Below are positions 12,071-24,923 of a DNA stretch of 64,000 nt, piece after piece. Below the pieces are notes generated by a model. It was not told where the DNA came from and made no database searches. It saw only the letters and a program-made list of their open reading frames with translations. The stretch comes from Wuchereria bancrofti. Taxonomy: Eukaryota > Nematoda > Chromadorea > Rhabditida > Onchocercidae. The position numbers and the translations under genes are program-made. The DNA is taken from the NCBI GenBank assembly GCA_005281725.1, contig SSBO01000012.1, forward strand, positions 6,699,177 to 6,763,176, in the 5' to 3' direction. How positions within the stretch are numbered: position 1 is the stretch's first letter; every line of letters starts with the position of its first letter.

Positions 12071-15000
12071 ATGTCATCTTCAGAGTTTAACTCAAGTGGG
12101 ACTAAACGGAAAATTGATCGGACTGCGACGCCCACGAACAAAGGAACATCCCTTCAAGATTCTCGAAATGAAACAACTTCTTGTGCTTCTACTTCATGTC
12201 ATCAGCCTTTGAACCTTTCTTGCGATCTTCATACCGGTAGCATCCATTTTTGTTTCCGTTTAACCTCATTAGTTATTAATGCGTAAGTTATAAAGCCCAC
12301 ACGTTGATTAATGTGTTGCTTTCTACGTAAATATTGCAAAAGTATAGGTACAGTTTTGGACTTTTGAATTCTTTAACAATAGGGTGTCACTGCAGCACAT
12401 GACGTTATAACTCGTATACCGCTGTACAAATTTAATGTTTCAAAAGTTTTATTGGCAGGAGTAAGGATCTTATCTAAATTTTCAATGAGAAGACTTGTAT
12501 CAATTAAATGTGTTCCTGCCTATTTTGGTAATAATTGTTTTATGAATAGTATTGTACTATCAGGCAGTACACACCAACAGAATGATGCAACTACTGCAGC
12601 TAATTCTCGTGCTGTCTCAAACCTATCGGCTGCTCCAAGCGCTCCTCTTCCGCTGGGAAATATGAACCAAAACAATGTACATTTTATAGATGTAAGTTCA
12701 GAATAATAAATGACTTTGTACTGTTGAAAAATGTTGTCTGATAAGATATAATTACAGTTTCAGAGGGTCCAAGTTTCGTCCCCGATATGCTGTGTTGTAT
12801 TTTCCAAAACACGAAATTTTTTTTTTTTGGCACTTACAGTGGAGGTTGAGCTGTAAGTCCAGTATAAGGTATAAGTTCATGTAATCATCAGAAGTAATAA
12901 TGTACAAGTCACAGTTGTACTACTTAATATTCCTAAAAATTAGGATTTGTTGGAATCGTCTGTCGAAGGTGCATCATTAGAAATTGAAAATGGTTATCCG
13001 CTTGTTGCTGATCTGCAACAGCTTTCTTTGCTGAATCATATCCGCATGTCAGTTGATGATATGAAGCAGCAGGTTTTTCATTCGGTACTTCAAATTTGAG
13101 TTTTGTTTCAGTAAACTGTTCGTTTTCTGTTTGGATTTTTTGCTTCGTTTTAATATATTGAAGCCGGTATCATCATATTTAACATATAGGAGACAGTGGA
13201 CGACATTGTGGATGAGCATCTGCTGCATGGTTCAAACACCAGCGGTGCCAAATTTTTCAAAAGAGCAGTTGATAACGTTGCAACAGGAGCGGAAGAAGTT
13301 ATCGGGTTATTTTATAGGCTTCATTATATGCTGTTAATATCGTGTGTAAACAGCTACATTTTTACTGCATAAGCTCAATGAAATTTGGAGATTCAGTCAT
13401 ACAATGTCAGTTCATTTATTTTCATTCTTGAAACATGTCTTTTTATAAAGAGGGATTCCAGACCATTGCTTGATGTAACATCTATTGTTCACAATGCATC
13501 GTCTGTTCGTGCTTCTGTGACTAGACGTATGGTTGATGTTCAAGATGGTTAGTATTTTAAATATTAATATACAGGTTCTGTTAACTGCTCATCTTCGTTG
13601 TGCATGACTATTTCTTTTAAGTAACGTGAAGTGGAGTTCGTCTGACGTAAATTTTAAACTAATGAGATGTGATTTGCACAGATTTAATGGGATGCTTGTT
13701 TTGTGAATACTGAACGTAAGAACTACAATGACTGATTAGTTACTGAATTTGTTAAATATTTCAATATTTAAAGTAATTCTAAGTCTGTGCGTTTATACGT
13801 TGTCTGTGCGTTGTTTATACATCACTCGAAATTTTTTTACTCTTGCTTCTCAAAAAAATCATAATATTACTGCACGTAAGCGAATCAAATGTAGGTTCAT
13901 GCCAATATCCACTTCACAATGCCGTCGCTGTGGGACGTGCCATAAACGACGCTTCCAGAATCGAAGACTCTGTGACAAGTAAATGTTCATTGTTGTCAGA
14001 TTTTGCCTGTTTCTTTTTTTTTCTGGAGTTAGAATAAAAGGCCTCTAGATTATATGAATGCACAAAATTATCGCTGTAAAATCAAGAAAGAACATTGTAT
14101 AATAACTAAATTCATGAATTCTTTGGTGCCATAAAAACTAGGCAATTATTTTGATCGAAGTGGGGCCGGCGAAGTACCATATATGGGCTGGCAAGCGTCG
14201 AAGAGCACGTTGAAGGAGCGTTTTGCATTTTTATATTGCAACGAAATTCTTGCTGATATTTGGTTTGTGGTTGGCCACGGCGAACTTATGCAGGCATGTT
14301 CTGGTTATACTGTATCATAAGCTTTTTGAGTGGTTCTTTTGTTATTTAGATGTGCTTAGAGCTTTGCATGTTTGTGTATAGTTGTTGCTGTTTTTTCAGA
14401 GAATTCCTGCACATAAGTTCATATTAATTACTGGTTCAGCTGTTTTTGATGCAATGTTTAACGGTGGTCTGGCAAACAATGCAATCGGTAGATCTTGGGT
14501 AAAATTCGTTGGACAAATTTGCATTCATCAAACTCATATTAAATAATTTGAAACCAATATATGCTTTACTGTTTGCGCACTAAAAATAAACGACTGTTTG
14601 CAGCAGCAGAAACAGATAGTATGGAAGGTAGCCAAGATATCGACTTGCCTGATGTCGAACCTGGGGCTTTCTTGGCTTTACTCAAATTTCTTTACACGGA
14701 TGATGTTTCTTTTGAACCGGAAATTGTAATGACAACTCTCTATACAGGCATGCATTCCTTGAGAATTCGTTAAATGTTTTTGGTATTGTTCATAAGCAAC
14801 ACTGGCGAGAAGAATGATACGTTAATGAATTACGTTATGGCACATTATTATTCTAAGCAATGAACATTTTTAATGTTCATTGCTATGAAACTTTTATTTC
14901 ATATTTTTATAGCGAAGAAGTATGCAGTGCCAGCTATGGAGCTCGCTTGTGTTGATTTTTTGAAACGAAATCTTGGTGCTGATAACGCTTTTATGTTACT

Positions 15001-16716
15001 AACTCAAGCACGATTGTTCGATGAGCCGCAGTTAGCTAGCCTCTGTTTAGATATAATTGACAGAAATACAACTGAAGCTTTGAATGCAGAAGGTAAATTA
15101 TTTGTTCTTTTCTGTTGGTGACTATTACGTTTTTTCTTTTCAGTATAGACTTATATTGAATGCAAACTTCAGGTTTTACCGAAATTGATTTGGATACACT
15201 CTGTGTAGTTTTGAAGCGAAACACTTTGCGAGTTCGTGAAGCGCCGTTATTCCTCGCAGTACTTCGATGGAGTGTGGAAGAGTGTCACCGTCGGACCTTG
15301 ACCATCAACGCAGAGAATCAACGAACAGTACTTGGCAGAGCTTTACATATGATACGTTTTCCGCTGATGACAATTGACGAATTTGCACAGCATGCTGGTA
15401 AATATATTCATTTTTAAACTTTGATTTGGCATTAAGAATTTTGCTGCCTAAAGTTTAAGAAAATTTTGCAGCTCAAACAGGTATACTAACTGATCGCGAA
15501 TTGGTCAGCCTTTTTCTGTATTTCACTGTGAATCCTAAGCCACAGATTGAATTTCTGGATGTCCCACGTTGTTGCGTGTTTGGTAAGGAAGTAGTAGTTA
15601 GTCGCTTCCAACGCGTTGAAGGACGCTGGGGATACAGCGGTACACCAGATCGTATCAAGTAAGTTATGATTTTCTGTTTGATTTTTAACTTCAGATGTAT
15701 CTAAGTTGTGAGTCTTTCGTTAGTGATGATAGCTTTCACTATTCCGGTTTTTTTATGTAGTTTACTATCTTTCCTTTCTAATTTGTGAAAATTCGAAACA
15801 TTTATTCTTTAAGCTATTTAAAATTTCTTTGTCACTCATCTTTACTTCTTGCAGAAGAGCTTTGGCTGTAAAAAAGCTTTGGAATGCATATGAGTGAGGT
15901 TTAAAATAAATCGGTCTTCCGTAGTACTTTTTTGTTTCTTAGCAATTTTTTGCTCTGTATTTTATTAAAGATGAAGTCAGGAGTAGTTAAGTTTTCATAT
16001 AAAAGGTAAGGAAATGAGAAAATTACATCCCATCATCATTACATCTCACTTTAAAATTCATTAGACCTATGTTTGCATATAAAAATATTTGTCACAATTC
16101 TAGGTTTACTGTTGATAGAAGGATCTATGTCATTGGCTTTGGTTTACATGGCTCAATTCACGGTCCTTATGAATACCAAGTGACCATTCAGGTAAGTTTT
16201 TTTACTTTTCAGTGATCAGTGCTATTTAGATTGATGTATTCCTGGTGATCTGATGCGTAAATTTATTGTTTCACTCTATTTAAGATTCTTCATTGTGGTA
16301 CGGGGAAAATTTTGGCAAGCAATGATACGTCATTTTCCTGTGATGGGTCTTGTGCAACATTTCGAGTGCTGTTCAAAGAACCTGTAGAAATCAGCCCCTG
16401 TGTTACTTATATTGCTTCTGCACGTTTAAAAGTAAGATGTTTATTGGAATTTCTTTCCCAAAATATCATCCTTCGTTTTTCACTGGATGGTTCACTGGCT
16501 TCTATTACTTTCAGAAAATTAAAAATAATCGTATATAAAATTTTTCAGGGTCCTGATTCTCACTATGGCACCAAAGGTTTACGACGTATTGTTCATCAGT
16601 CCCCTTCAACTGGAGTCATAACTTTTCAGTTTACTTACGCCGCTGGTAATAATAATGGCACATCTGTCGAAGATGGCCAAATCCCGGAAATCATATTCTG
16701 CACGAAAATCATTTAA
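12071..16716 (+). CDS. BTB-BACK-PHR domain protein (BTBD1/2/3/6 family)
   Basis: Fifteen phase-consistent exons: 12071-12236, 12564-12691, 12944-13072, 13190-13305, 13453-13547, 13895-13978, 14142-14293, 14400-14487, 14604-14747, 14913-15092, 15173-15397, 15472-15658, 16104-16191, 16285-16431 and 16549-16716. They give 698 residues. The first ~240 are Ser/Thr/Asn-rich and not family-typical, so the protein is longer than vertebrate BTBD1/2. A BTB/POZ domain follows ([42 protein letters not shown]), then a BACK domain ([16 protein letters not shown] to [11 protein letters not shown]) and a C-terminal PHR domain ([20 protein letters not shown] to [11 protein letters not shown]). Family members are adaptors recruiting targets to CUL3 ubiquitin ligases; that role is inferred. 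Introns 7 and 9 start with GC, not GT. The start is the first ATG after a candidate trans-splice site. Confidence 0.92.
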
Positions 16717-16927
16717 TTTTCTCAGAAATAATTGGTATTCTCTTTGTTCTAATGTATACAAATTCCCATATTCGGTTTTAAATTTTTAACCTAGATTTCT
16801 AACATTTTTTTCCTTTTGTCTTCTGATTGCATAATTGATTTTGTTATTATTTCAACTTTCGTAAATTCTCCACTTATTTCGATTATCATTACTTTGCTTT
16901 TATTTTGTATTTTGCTGACCTTTCACC

Positions 16928-16933
16928 AATAAA
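16928..16933 (+). terminator. Poly(A) signal of the BTB gene
   Basis: AATAAA 212 bp after the BTB stop codon, in an AT-rich 3' UTR and on the same strand. It is the first canonical hexamer in a sensible position. Confidence 0.6.
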
Positions 16934-17099
16934 AACTGTATGAATAAGTAATGTACATGTGAAATTTCCACCATATTTGCAAATGAATCCTTATTACTAA
17001 AAAGCTTAGTCTACCCTAATTGAACTGCTGAAAATTTGGAATAGAAATTGGTCCTTGTAATTCATCTGCACTTTTTTGAAGAGCGACAACTAGTACTTA

Positions 17100-17419
17100 T
17101 GTTGCAAGTTGGTTTTCCTTCGGTTGCGTGTTTTCGGTCCGACACCGAAGTTCTCTCGGATGTGTAATTTATGGTTTCAAAAACAGTGTTATTATCTGTC
17201 GACAAAGCTGTATTATGTATGAAGTTAGTGTAGTGTTATTAAAAACCTTATTATCTTAAAAACTTCAGCGTAACTGCATGCTGTGTTTATGACATATGAT
17301 GATTCATGACACAAGCCGATTGTTAGGGTCATTAGTAGTCTTTAGCCTATAGATTACTATCTTATAGACTTAAACAAATTGTTTCGACATATTAAAAAGT
17401 CGTCTCGGCTTTTCTGACA
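17100..17419 (-). mobile_element. LTR remnant, family Z, minus orientation
   Basis: Reading on the minus strand, an LTR starts TGTCAGAAAAGCCGAGACG at 17419, right after a polypurine-like GTCGGGAA. The segment 17290-17385 matches 32941-33040 in inverted orientation, with shared blocks such as GATTCATGACACAAG and TTAGGGTCATT. The outer (low-coordinate) limit is uncertain. Confidence 0.6.
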
Positions 17420-18927
17420 TTCCCGACTGAAAGAGGTGAAGACCTTCGGAAGGAAGGAGGTGGGGATTATAGTGAAATGAATCTTAGTTGATGGGAATTT
17501 TATATCCTTTGTTGTCTGGTGAAGAGCCCTATACATTTTCCATTTGAATAGCAATAGTTTTAGCTTGAGCTGAAGTTATAATACAGGATGGACAAAAAAT
17601 TGATCGACATGATCAATTTTCATGGGCTGCAAATTCTGTTAATTCTTCCTGTACCAATTCTGTAGCCTTACCGACTTTACTTTCCAACTGTTCTGCTAAT
17701 TCTTCCTCTTACTGAGTTATTTCTCTCCAGATAATTATCGTCCTTTGTCGATTGAGTATTGGATTATTTTCTGAATTCTAGAATTTCTAGAATTAGAGAC
17801 ACTGGCCCATCTCCTTTCGATTTAGAATTTGTTTATTATTCCTTCTTTAAATTCAACAGTTTTTGAGGTGAAATCTTTAAATTTGCAAAGAGCAATTAAC
17901 AACCTACCACTGGCTCTCTTTGCTATTGCATCATCTCTTTGTAAATTAACAATTTTGCAGCTAAAGTTGGGTTGCTTAACGATAACTATTTGATTAGTAA
18001 CAATAAATTGTTCCGGTTTTGGCAACTCCTTTAATATATCATTCTTAATTTTTGTTCTCGTTGTAGAATGTCGAAAATATGTTGGAATTTGACATTTTCT
18101 GGGTCGATTCTTTCCTTTCTACTTATTTCCTCCATGAATAATTTACCATTTTTAAATCTCTGCAGAAACGCGATGTGATGGAAGTAGTTGTCTTGCCAGA
18201 AATTACGGACAATAATAATCTGAAGAATGTTTTAGTACACATTATTCGGGTAATTTTGCTGAATCTCACTGCAGGTATCCGCACGTAGGTTCGAGTGTAC
18301 GCTGCAACCTTAGTGGACTTGAGATATTGTTTTGTGATCTCCTCACAATTCCATTTTTTTCTTTTGTTAATTCCTTCACACTGTGCGTGACTACTCAACA
18401 CCCATTTCGCTAATTTAAATTTAAAATCTTCCAGTGTTAGTCGCTTCCCTTCAATCGGTTGTAACCATGTTATCTTCTCTTTTGTCATTTGCTTAATAAA
18501 TTTGAGAGGTCGATTGGTGGTTTAATAATTTGGACTATTCGCAAAATCGACTTGCATCTATAAACAAAAACTGTGCTTCCTGGATTGTTTCAATGAATAC
18601 CTTTGCAGCGATCCGTTTTCCTTTTCCATTTTTCCTTCGTGTTCTTCTGTATTTTGATATCCCCACTGGCTATTCGCTATTCGCTTTTGGGTTCCTTTAA
18701 CCACAATGACCCTTCCTACCACAACTCATATCGTCTGAGTTTTGCGGGAAGAACCCTTTGGTTGCAATATCAACCGGGTCATGATTACATGAGATGCATC
18801 CGAATGAAAAGTTTAAATAGATTTTGATCGATTTTGTATCTAGTGCAACGCACTTTAAATTCTACCACAGTACAACTGGTACTTCTTCCAGTTCCAATTA
18901 TTGTATAACAATTGGCAACTCCTACCT
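17420..18927 (-). pseudogene. Decayed BEL/Pao pol remnant (RNase H-integrase linker onward)
   Basis: On the minus strand at about 18760-18795 the sequence reads HDPVDIATKG, the conserved linker between RNase H and integrase (compare QNPVDIATKV in element B near 27500). It is broken by frameshifts and stops. Two longer open pieces follow downstream on the minus strand (18123-18488 and 17822-18025); I do not recognise a domain in them. The lower end carries the TTCAGTCGGGA motif that precedes the 3' LTR in the other elements here. X LTR sequence abuts it at 18928, cutting the rest of the pol gene off. Confidence 0.55.
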
Positions 18928-20140
18928 TGTTGTGGAGGCAAAATTTGTCTTGGAAGATTGATAATTTAATTTATTATTTCGGGAGAGATTGTTGATTGCA
19001 GGGAGATTCGCTGAATGTAGATGTAGGTATATGGGGTAACAGAGGAAGAGAATAATCCTTTATTAACAGAAGCAACCGTACAATCTTGATAGATCCAACA
19101 AAAACTGATGTATTATATATGTTAGGATGTGGGAGTGGTTTATAATCAGACATTTTTACAAAGAAGAAATCGTTTAGACATAATGAGTTACTTGAACAAT
19201 AGGTTACAATGAACAATAGTTACAATGCAAGGGATTGCATGGATATCATAAAGAACTTACACTGGGTGGCAACTATAATTGGTTACAATAGACATTAAAT
19301 GGTGGATGCTCATAGCATAGGATTGTTATAAGATCAAAGGTCAGCTAAACGAGTGTGGTGCATTGCAAAGGAAATTATAATGGATTGCTATATTAAGCAG
19401 TATTAACACTTATTTAGCTTCACGATATGCGCGACATACCTAGTAAGCATTGCAAGTAATTCTAGTCGTGATATACTCATGCTTTTGATTGGAGCGAGTC
19501 TTGATTTAGCGAAAAGTAACAGTTCTCTCATTGTTGCGTTTGTTCGAAATGTATACTACTGCTGAATATACAACACTTGAAGCATCGATGAATATATGAA
19601 GTTGTCGCTGTGAGATATCCGTTGCCAGCCTCGGTATTTCGTTAACGCCCTATTTGCCATTCCTTTATGAGAGATGTCCATGTTTCTTTATCATCATCAG
19701 GGTTTTGATCTAAATATATATAATATATATATAGTTGAACTAGGAGTAGTGATGATAAATTTTTTGTCAGGCTTGAAGGATAGTCACAGTCATAATGTAA
19801 ACAAGGAAAGGGGAGGTAATTTAAAGTTCAAATATCAAGTAGGAAACAACGTATAAAGGATTTACGGTAGGAACATTAGAAACAAGGAGTTTAAGCTATA
19901 AACATTATTGGAAACAATGTATAAAGGATGTACAGTAAAGACATGAGATTGAGAACGAAGAAGTATAAACATTATTGCAAACAATGTATTAAAGGGTTTA
20001 CAGTATAAGCATGGTTAAAACAAAGGATGTATAAGCATCATTTGGGAAGGGTTCATCGAACATATTCCCTGTCCTTATTTTCATTTATATTTTTATTTTT
20101 AATATTTTAGAGTTTCGCGATGCTAAAATTTCGCGCGACA
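18928..20140 (-). mobile_element. LTR, family X, copy 1 (minus orientation)
   Basis: On the minus strand it runs from TGTCGCGCGAAATTTTAGC (20140) to CCTCCACAACA (18928), a TG...CA pair, and is preceded by the polypurine-like GTCGGGAA. Blocks 18940-19090 and 19790-20130 align with 31050-31165 and 31235-32330 of X copy 2. Without the Y insertion X2 is about 530 bp. This copy is about 1.2 kb, because 19.1-19.7 kb holds extra sequence including an RNase H fragment. Confidence 0.65.
19440..19690 (-). pseudogene. BEL/Pao RNase H fragment inside LTR X
   Basis: On the minus strand this stretch resembles the RNase H segment of elements A and B: an FxDAS-like motif, then a frame-broken version of AKSRIAPIKGMSI and LQ/LE. 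It lies between two blocks that both align to X copy 2, so pol sequence has been inserted or captured inside the LTR. Confidence 0.5.
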
Positions 20141-20242
20141 TTCCCGACGGAGAAGTCAATTGGGAGATTTCGGATGGGAGGACTTGAGTCATTCTTCGTT
20201 TTTCGTTGAAGTTTGTTTTAGTCTTGTAGCACGTTCATTGAG

Positions 20243-23200
20243 CTACAGGTTTTGTTTATCGACACTCTGAACTGATTTGTTGAACACTGTTGGTTGAGAA
20301 TTCGAATTTCCCTCATCGTTGATTTCTAGTGGGTACAGCATATTCACCGATCCTTTGAGAATTTTTCCTTGTGGTAATTCTATTGAGACACTTCTTACTT
20401 CTCCATCCCTTCCTCTTTTAATTTCCTTTATCCTGGTTAGTTCCCACATGCCGCGGTGAATTTCTGGTTCATTGACTAACACAATCTCTCCTTCATGGGG
20501 GGCTCTGCTTATTACATCTCTTGGAGAAGAATGTTCTCTTTGGGTTCTTTTTCGAAGGCTGGTCAAATACTCATTTCTCCACGTGTTCCAAAATGTATCT
20601 AAGGCCTTGAGGGTGTTTGTCTAATATCTGATAAGTTTCTCTTTCGTATTTGGTTTGTGTGAACAAAATTCTTCGGGGTCATTGTCGTTAAACACTGAAA
20701 CATTGAGCGAAGCGTTAGGTGATGCCGAACTCAGTTTTAATAGAAAGAGGATCCATATGATCTAATCCAACGTACTCAAATGTTCGAAAACGTATGACTC
20801 GAGTTTTTGGAAGACTCGGCATGACTGAGAGTTTAAGTGGTTTGATTTCCATCTCTTGCAAATCATACATTTGTTTAATTAATTTCGGTTCTTCCTTTGG
20901 GTATCCAGAATTCTGCTCTCAATTTCAATAGTGTATGTGCAATTTCGGCTTGGTACAATTCCTCGTGTTGTCGTTGTATAATATCTCAGTTATTGGATTG
21001 TGTTGTGGAAGGTAAATAAGATGTAAACTATCTTCATTCAATTCGGAATTTTCTAACCGACTTCTGGATTTCCAACAGCAATTTTCCTTGTTGTAATATA
21101 GATTCCATTTACTTATTTCTTCTGCAGTTATTCCCTCCGATTGCGCTTATCTAGTCAATATCTTTCTAACTAATTTGTAACCATCCGTTTCTTCATTTTC
21201 GCGTATCACTACAATATCAAACCTATCGAATTTATTTTCTATAACAGGATGATATGAAGTGCATGCGGAAGAAATCTACAGTTCATTTATATATTTTTTA
21301 ATCTCAGCTGCAATTTTATCCGATTGACTTTCATCTGAATTATTTGAAGGGAAAAAAATGAACTTTCCAGTGACGAAGGAGTAGCACAATTTCCATACCT
21401 GAAGAAATTGAACAGGGACATAGATCTGCCCATGAAGAGGACAAACCATGGAATTTTTCTTGTTCTTAATACTCTTGACCACTTACTAAATTGACTAGTG
21501 TTTGCAAGTTTAAAATTTCCCTTTATAACAATTTCGTTAGTGACCTTTGCGACAAAAATTTCGCTTTCTTCATGTACAAAATTTCCATCGAAGTTATATT
21601 CCCGTTGTGGCCAGTTGGTTTTCTCCTTTTCTAGCCATGATGGCCCTTTCCACCATATTTCATAATTCTTAAGTTTGATTGAAGGTAGTAGTCTTTTTGT
21701 TGCAACATCGGCCGGATCATACTTACTTGGAATTATTTGGAATATAACGAAACAGGAATATTGCTTTTCTTATTTCGTCTACTCAGTTTTGCACAAATTT
21801 TGGTAGTAGTTGGGAACAGTTGTGGATCCAATGTAATGCATATTTAGACTCACGCCATAACGTTACTAGTGTATTTTCAAGTTCTAACTGATTTAATACA
21901 AATAAGTTGCTCGTACTCTAATAAGCATCGTTAATAACTCCAGTTAGGGTATAACGATACCTTTAATTGGTGCGATTCGAAATTTAGCGAATATCAAGGA
22001 CGTTTCGATTCCTTGAGTTTCTTGGCAACGCGTGTATATTGCTGTTGAATATGCCACGCTTGATGCATCTGTAAAGACATGAAGTTGCGTTTGCTCTAAA
22101 CAATATATTACATATCCTGGTGCTCCCTTACATCTACTGACCATTCTCTTATCAGAGATCCCCATATTTCTTTATCTTCTTCGTTTATAGGGTTTATAGG
22201 GTGTTTTTTTCTCCATAAATTCTGAATAATTTTAATTGTAATTGGGTCGTATTGAGATGCTACGAATTGTAAAATTGTTTTTTTTATTAGATTTCTATTG
22301 TCCCAATGTTTTAGGGGGGCTTGAAGGATATCCTTTTTAGGATTCCAATTAACTCCAAGGATTTTCTTCAACTGGTATGATTCTGCTGGATCGTGTTCAG
22401 GAATGACATTTTGTTGAATTCATTGTCATTTGAAAGAAATTCTCTGATGTTCTTTGAGGCCTCTTTGAAGATACATTTGGTTTCTTTGTAAAGTTTGAGT
22501 GCTTCCTGAGTTCCTTTAGCCGCTAATATAACTTTGTCAACGTAAAGGTTTTTTTGAACCTTTAAGGAGGCCGTTTCGCTTCCATGTGCTTCTAAATGGT
22601 AGTTGAGTGTTGCTGCTAGTAAAAAGGGGAATGATATCACTCCGAATGGAACTCTTTGGAAACGATAACATATTGTGTTGTCTTCGATGACTGATCCGTC
22701 TATGTTCTTCAACCACAGAAAATGTGTACAGCTGCGTTCTGATGGAAATAATTCTAATTGCAAAAACGCCTTTTCATTCTTAGCCGAAGCAATATGTCTG
22801 CTAAATCTGGGTGTTCGATCAGACCACGATATAGAACATCGTCCACACTTTTCATACCTTTGGTGTGAGCGGAAACATCGTAAACGATTCTTAATTTTAT
22901 TGTCGATTTATTTGGTGTTAATACCTCATGATGCGGCAAATGATACATAAAACCAACTGATTCATTTCTGGGGTTACTTCTTCAATTATATTGGATTCCA
23001 TTTGTTCTCGAATTATTTCGTTGTAACGATTGAGAAGTAATTTGTCAGTATGAACTCATCTAACTAATATTTTTGATTTTCCGATACAAAGACCATAATT
23101 ATCATTTAGACAAACCTTTGAACTTTTCCAGGGCCAAGATACTTGATATCTTCCATTTTGCTTAGCGATTGTTCCTTTGAAATGTCTTAACTCTTGCTCG

Positions 23201-24900
23201 TCATCATGAGTATTAAGTTGTTCTTGAATGCCTATGAGTCCTTATTTCCAGAATTTTTCTATTTCTGGGATCGTGGTGACATAAAATTGACACTGACACT
23301 CGATTTAGTTTGAACAGCAGCTATCCCCAATTTATTTTTATCTTCGTCATAATTGTGAAAGCTGCTGATATATCCTCTTTCAATTATTATAGGACCAACC
23401 TGTATGGATTACGTAGAATCCTGATGCCATTTAATGGACTTCATTTGGCAAGCTTTTCTTGAGCTATTATTTGTGGCAAATCCTGTCGGTTTGATTAATT
23501 ACTTGTAGTTTCTCTGTCGGGTAATTTAATTCGTAAGTATCAATGATTATAATTTCGGAGTCCAAGGTTCTTACTTCGATTTCTAATTTTGTAGTCTGAC
23601 ATGATTTCGGAGTTTTGCTACCAAATGAGAAGAGTTCTAAATTTTCTCCTTTGGTTCTGTCTGATCCCAAACGGTTTGCCAACTCTTTCAATATAGAGGA
23701 TGATTGTGAGCCAATGTCAAATAATGCCAAAGCTTTTTGTTTTGTTGAATTTCTGAGTGGTATGGATTGACTACCTTCATTTCTTTACATAAAAGTAAAA
23801 TTCACAATTTTTTTACTGAAATTCACTTGTTGTGAGAATTCTCTATATTTCAGTGGACAGTGCCGTACCAATACAATGGAAACAAGAAGGTTTTCTTCTT
23901 TTGCATTCAGTTGATTTATGCCTTATTCGAAGACATTTGAAACATGTCCTTGTTATAAAATACGCACAGTTTTCTAGTTTTTCTGCCTATAGTTTCCTTT
24001 AATTCTGAAAGTTGACTTAGTTGATTTGATTGAATTATTCGATTTGAATATTTTCATTGCAGATAAGGCTGAAGTTCATCCTCCTTATTAATAGGCAGTT
24101 AGAGGTGCGTTCGACAGTATGAAATCAATTGGACGTAATATGATACAATCGTCAAAATTTACGTAGGTTAGCGGTGAAGTATTCAAAATACCTTCCACTT
24201 CCATCGTTAACATTAATTTTAATTTCTTCCCCCTGGTTACAGTTTGATTTCAAGTAACTTCTTCGTTTCTAGTACTAATTTTTTCAAAAATTGCCGGGTT
24301 TTATGAACCGGCCATCCTGTCGATTCCGACTTTAATTGGTACACTTTGTCCAATATCGAATCCGGTAGTTTGTTTCCAATTATTTCAACACTAGGGTGTT
24401 CCAAGTTTTCATCGATGACTTCCAGTTGTCAAAATATTCTTATAACTGTGGAAGGTTTACTGTTGCGTTACTGGTGATTATTTTCCCCTCTAAGGTTAAC
24501 ACTCCGGTATCTTCATGGCTTAGTCGTTGAAGTACCACTTCATAACCTTCAAGATAAATGTTCAGAGTAATGATAGCTTCTCTTATGTCAGCTGTTAAGT
24601 TTAAGTTAACCTTATGGATTGTCGACCATTTTTGAGTATTTCCTTTCCTCATCTCTTCTTTGTAATGCGTTTGTATTATTCTAGACTAGATCTGACATTT
24701 TTGAGCAAATATATCGAGCACATTAGCGTAATAATCAAGAAGTCTGATCATTTTTTTGATGATCCTCAGTTTATTTCATACTGTTGTTTAAGTTCTCGTG
24801 GAAGTGTTTGCTTCGGTTAGGTTAGATCAAATTCATTTATTTTACCGAGAAGCTTCTGAATCTTCGACTTTGGCTCCTTTCAACAAAGTGTCAGACATAC
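20243..24900 (-). pseudogene. BEL/Pao element A, internal region, decayed
   Basis: Minus-strand order from high coordinates: gag N-terminal piece (24440-24652), aspartic protease (23467-23730, ALFDIGSQSSSI), reverse transcriptase (22368-22948, with LPHHEVLTPNKS, LRIVYDVSAH, FPFLLAATLNYH and YVDK at the usual YVDD/YVDN site), RNase H (21944-22371, HVFTDASS) and integrase C-terminal domain (20243-20566, GDGEVRSVSIELPQGK-type block). The integrase core seen in element B is largely missing between about 20590 and 20900. Frameshifts and stops separate every domain, so no polyprotein can be made. A primer-binding-site-like TGGTGCCCAAACTGAGG follows the Y LTR end at about 24916. A 129-bp foreign segment sits in gag. 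Confidence 0.8.
24075..24203 (-). repeat. 129-bp integrase-derived patch in element A gag
   Basis: Identical over 129 bp to 26165-26293, which is the end of the integrase core in element B. The flanking element A sequence corresponds to gag (B at about 29990-30020). The left junction falls in TTCATC, and the same hexamer stands at the equivalent gag position in element B, giving microhomology at the join. Confidence 0.9.
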
Positions 24901-24923
24901 CTCAGTTTGGGCACCAAATAATT

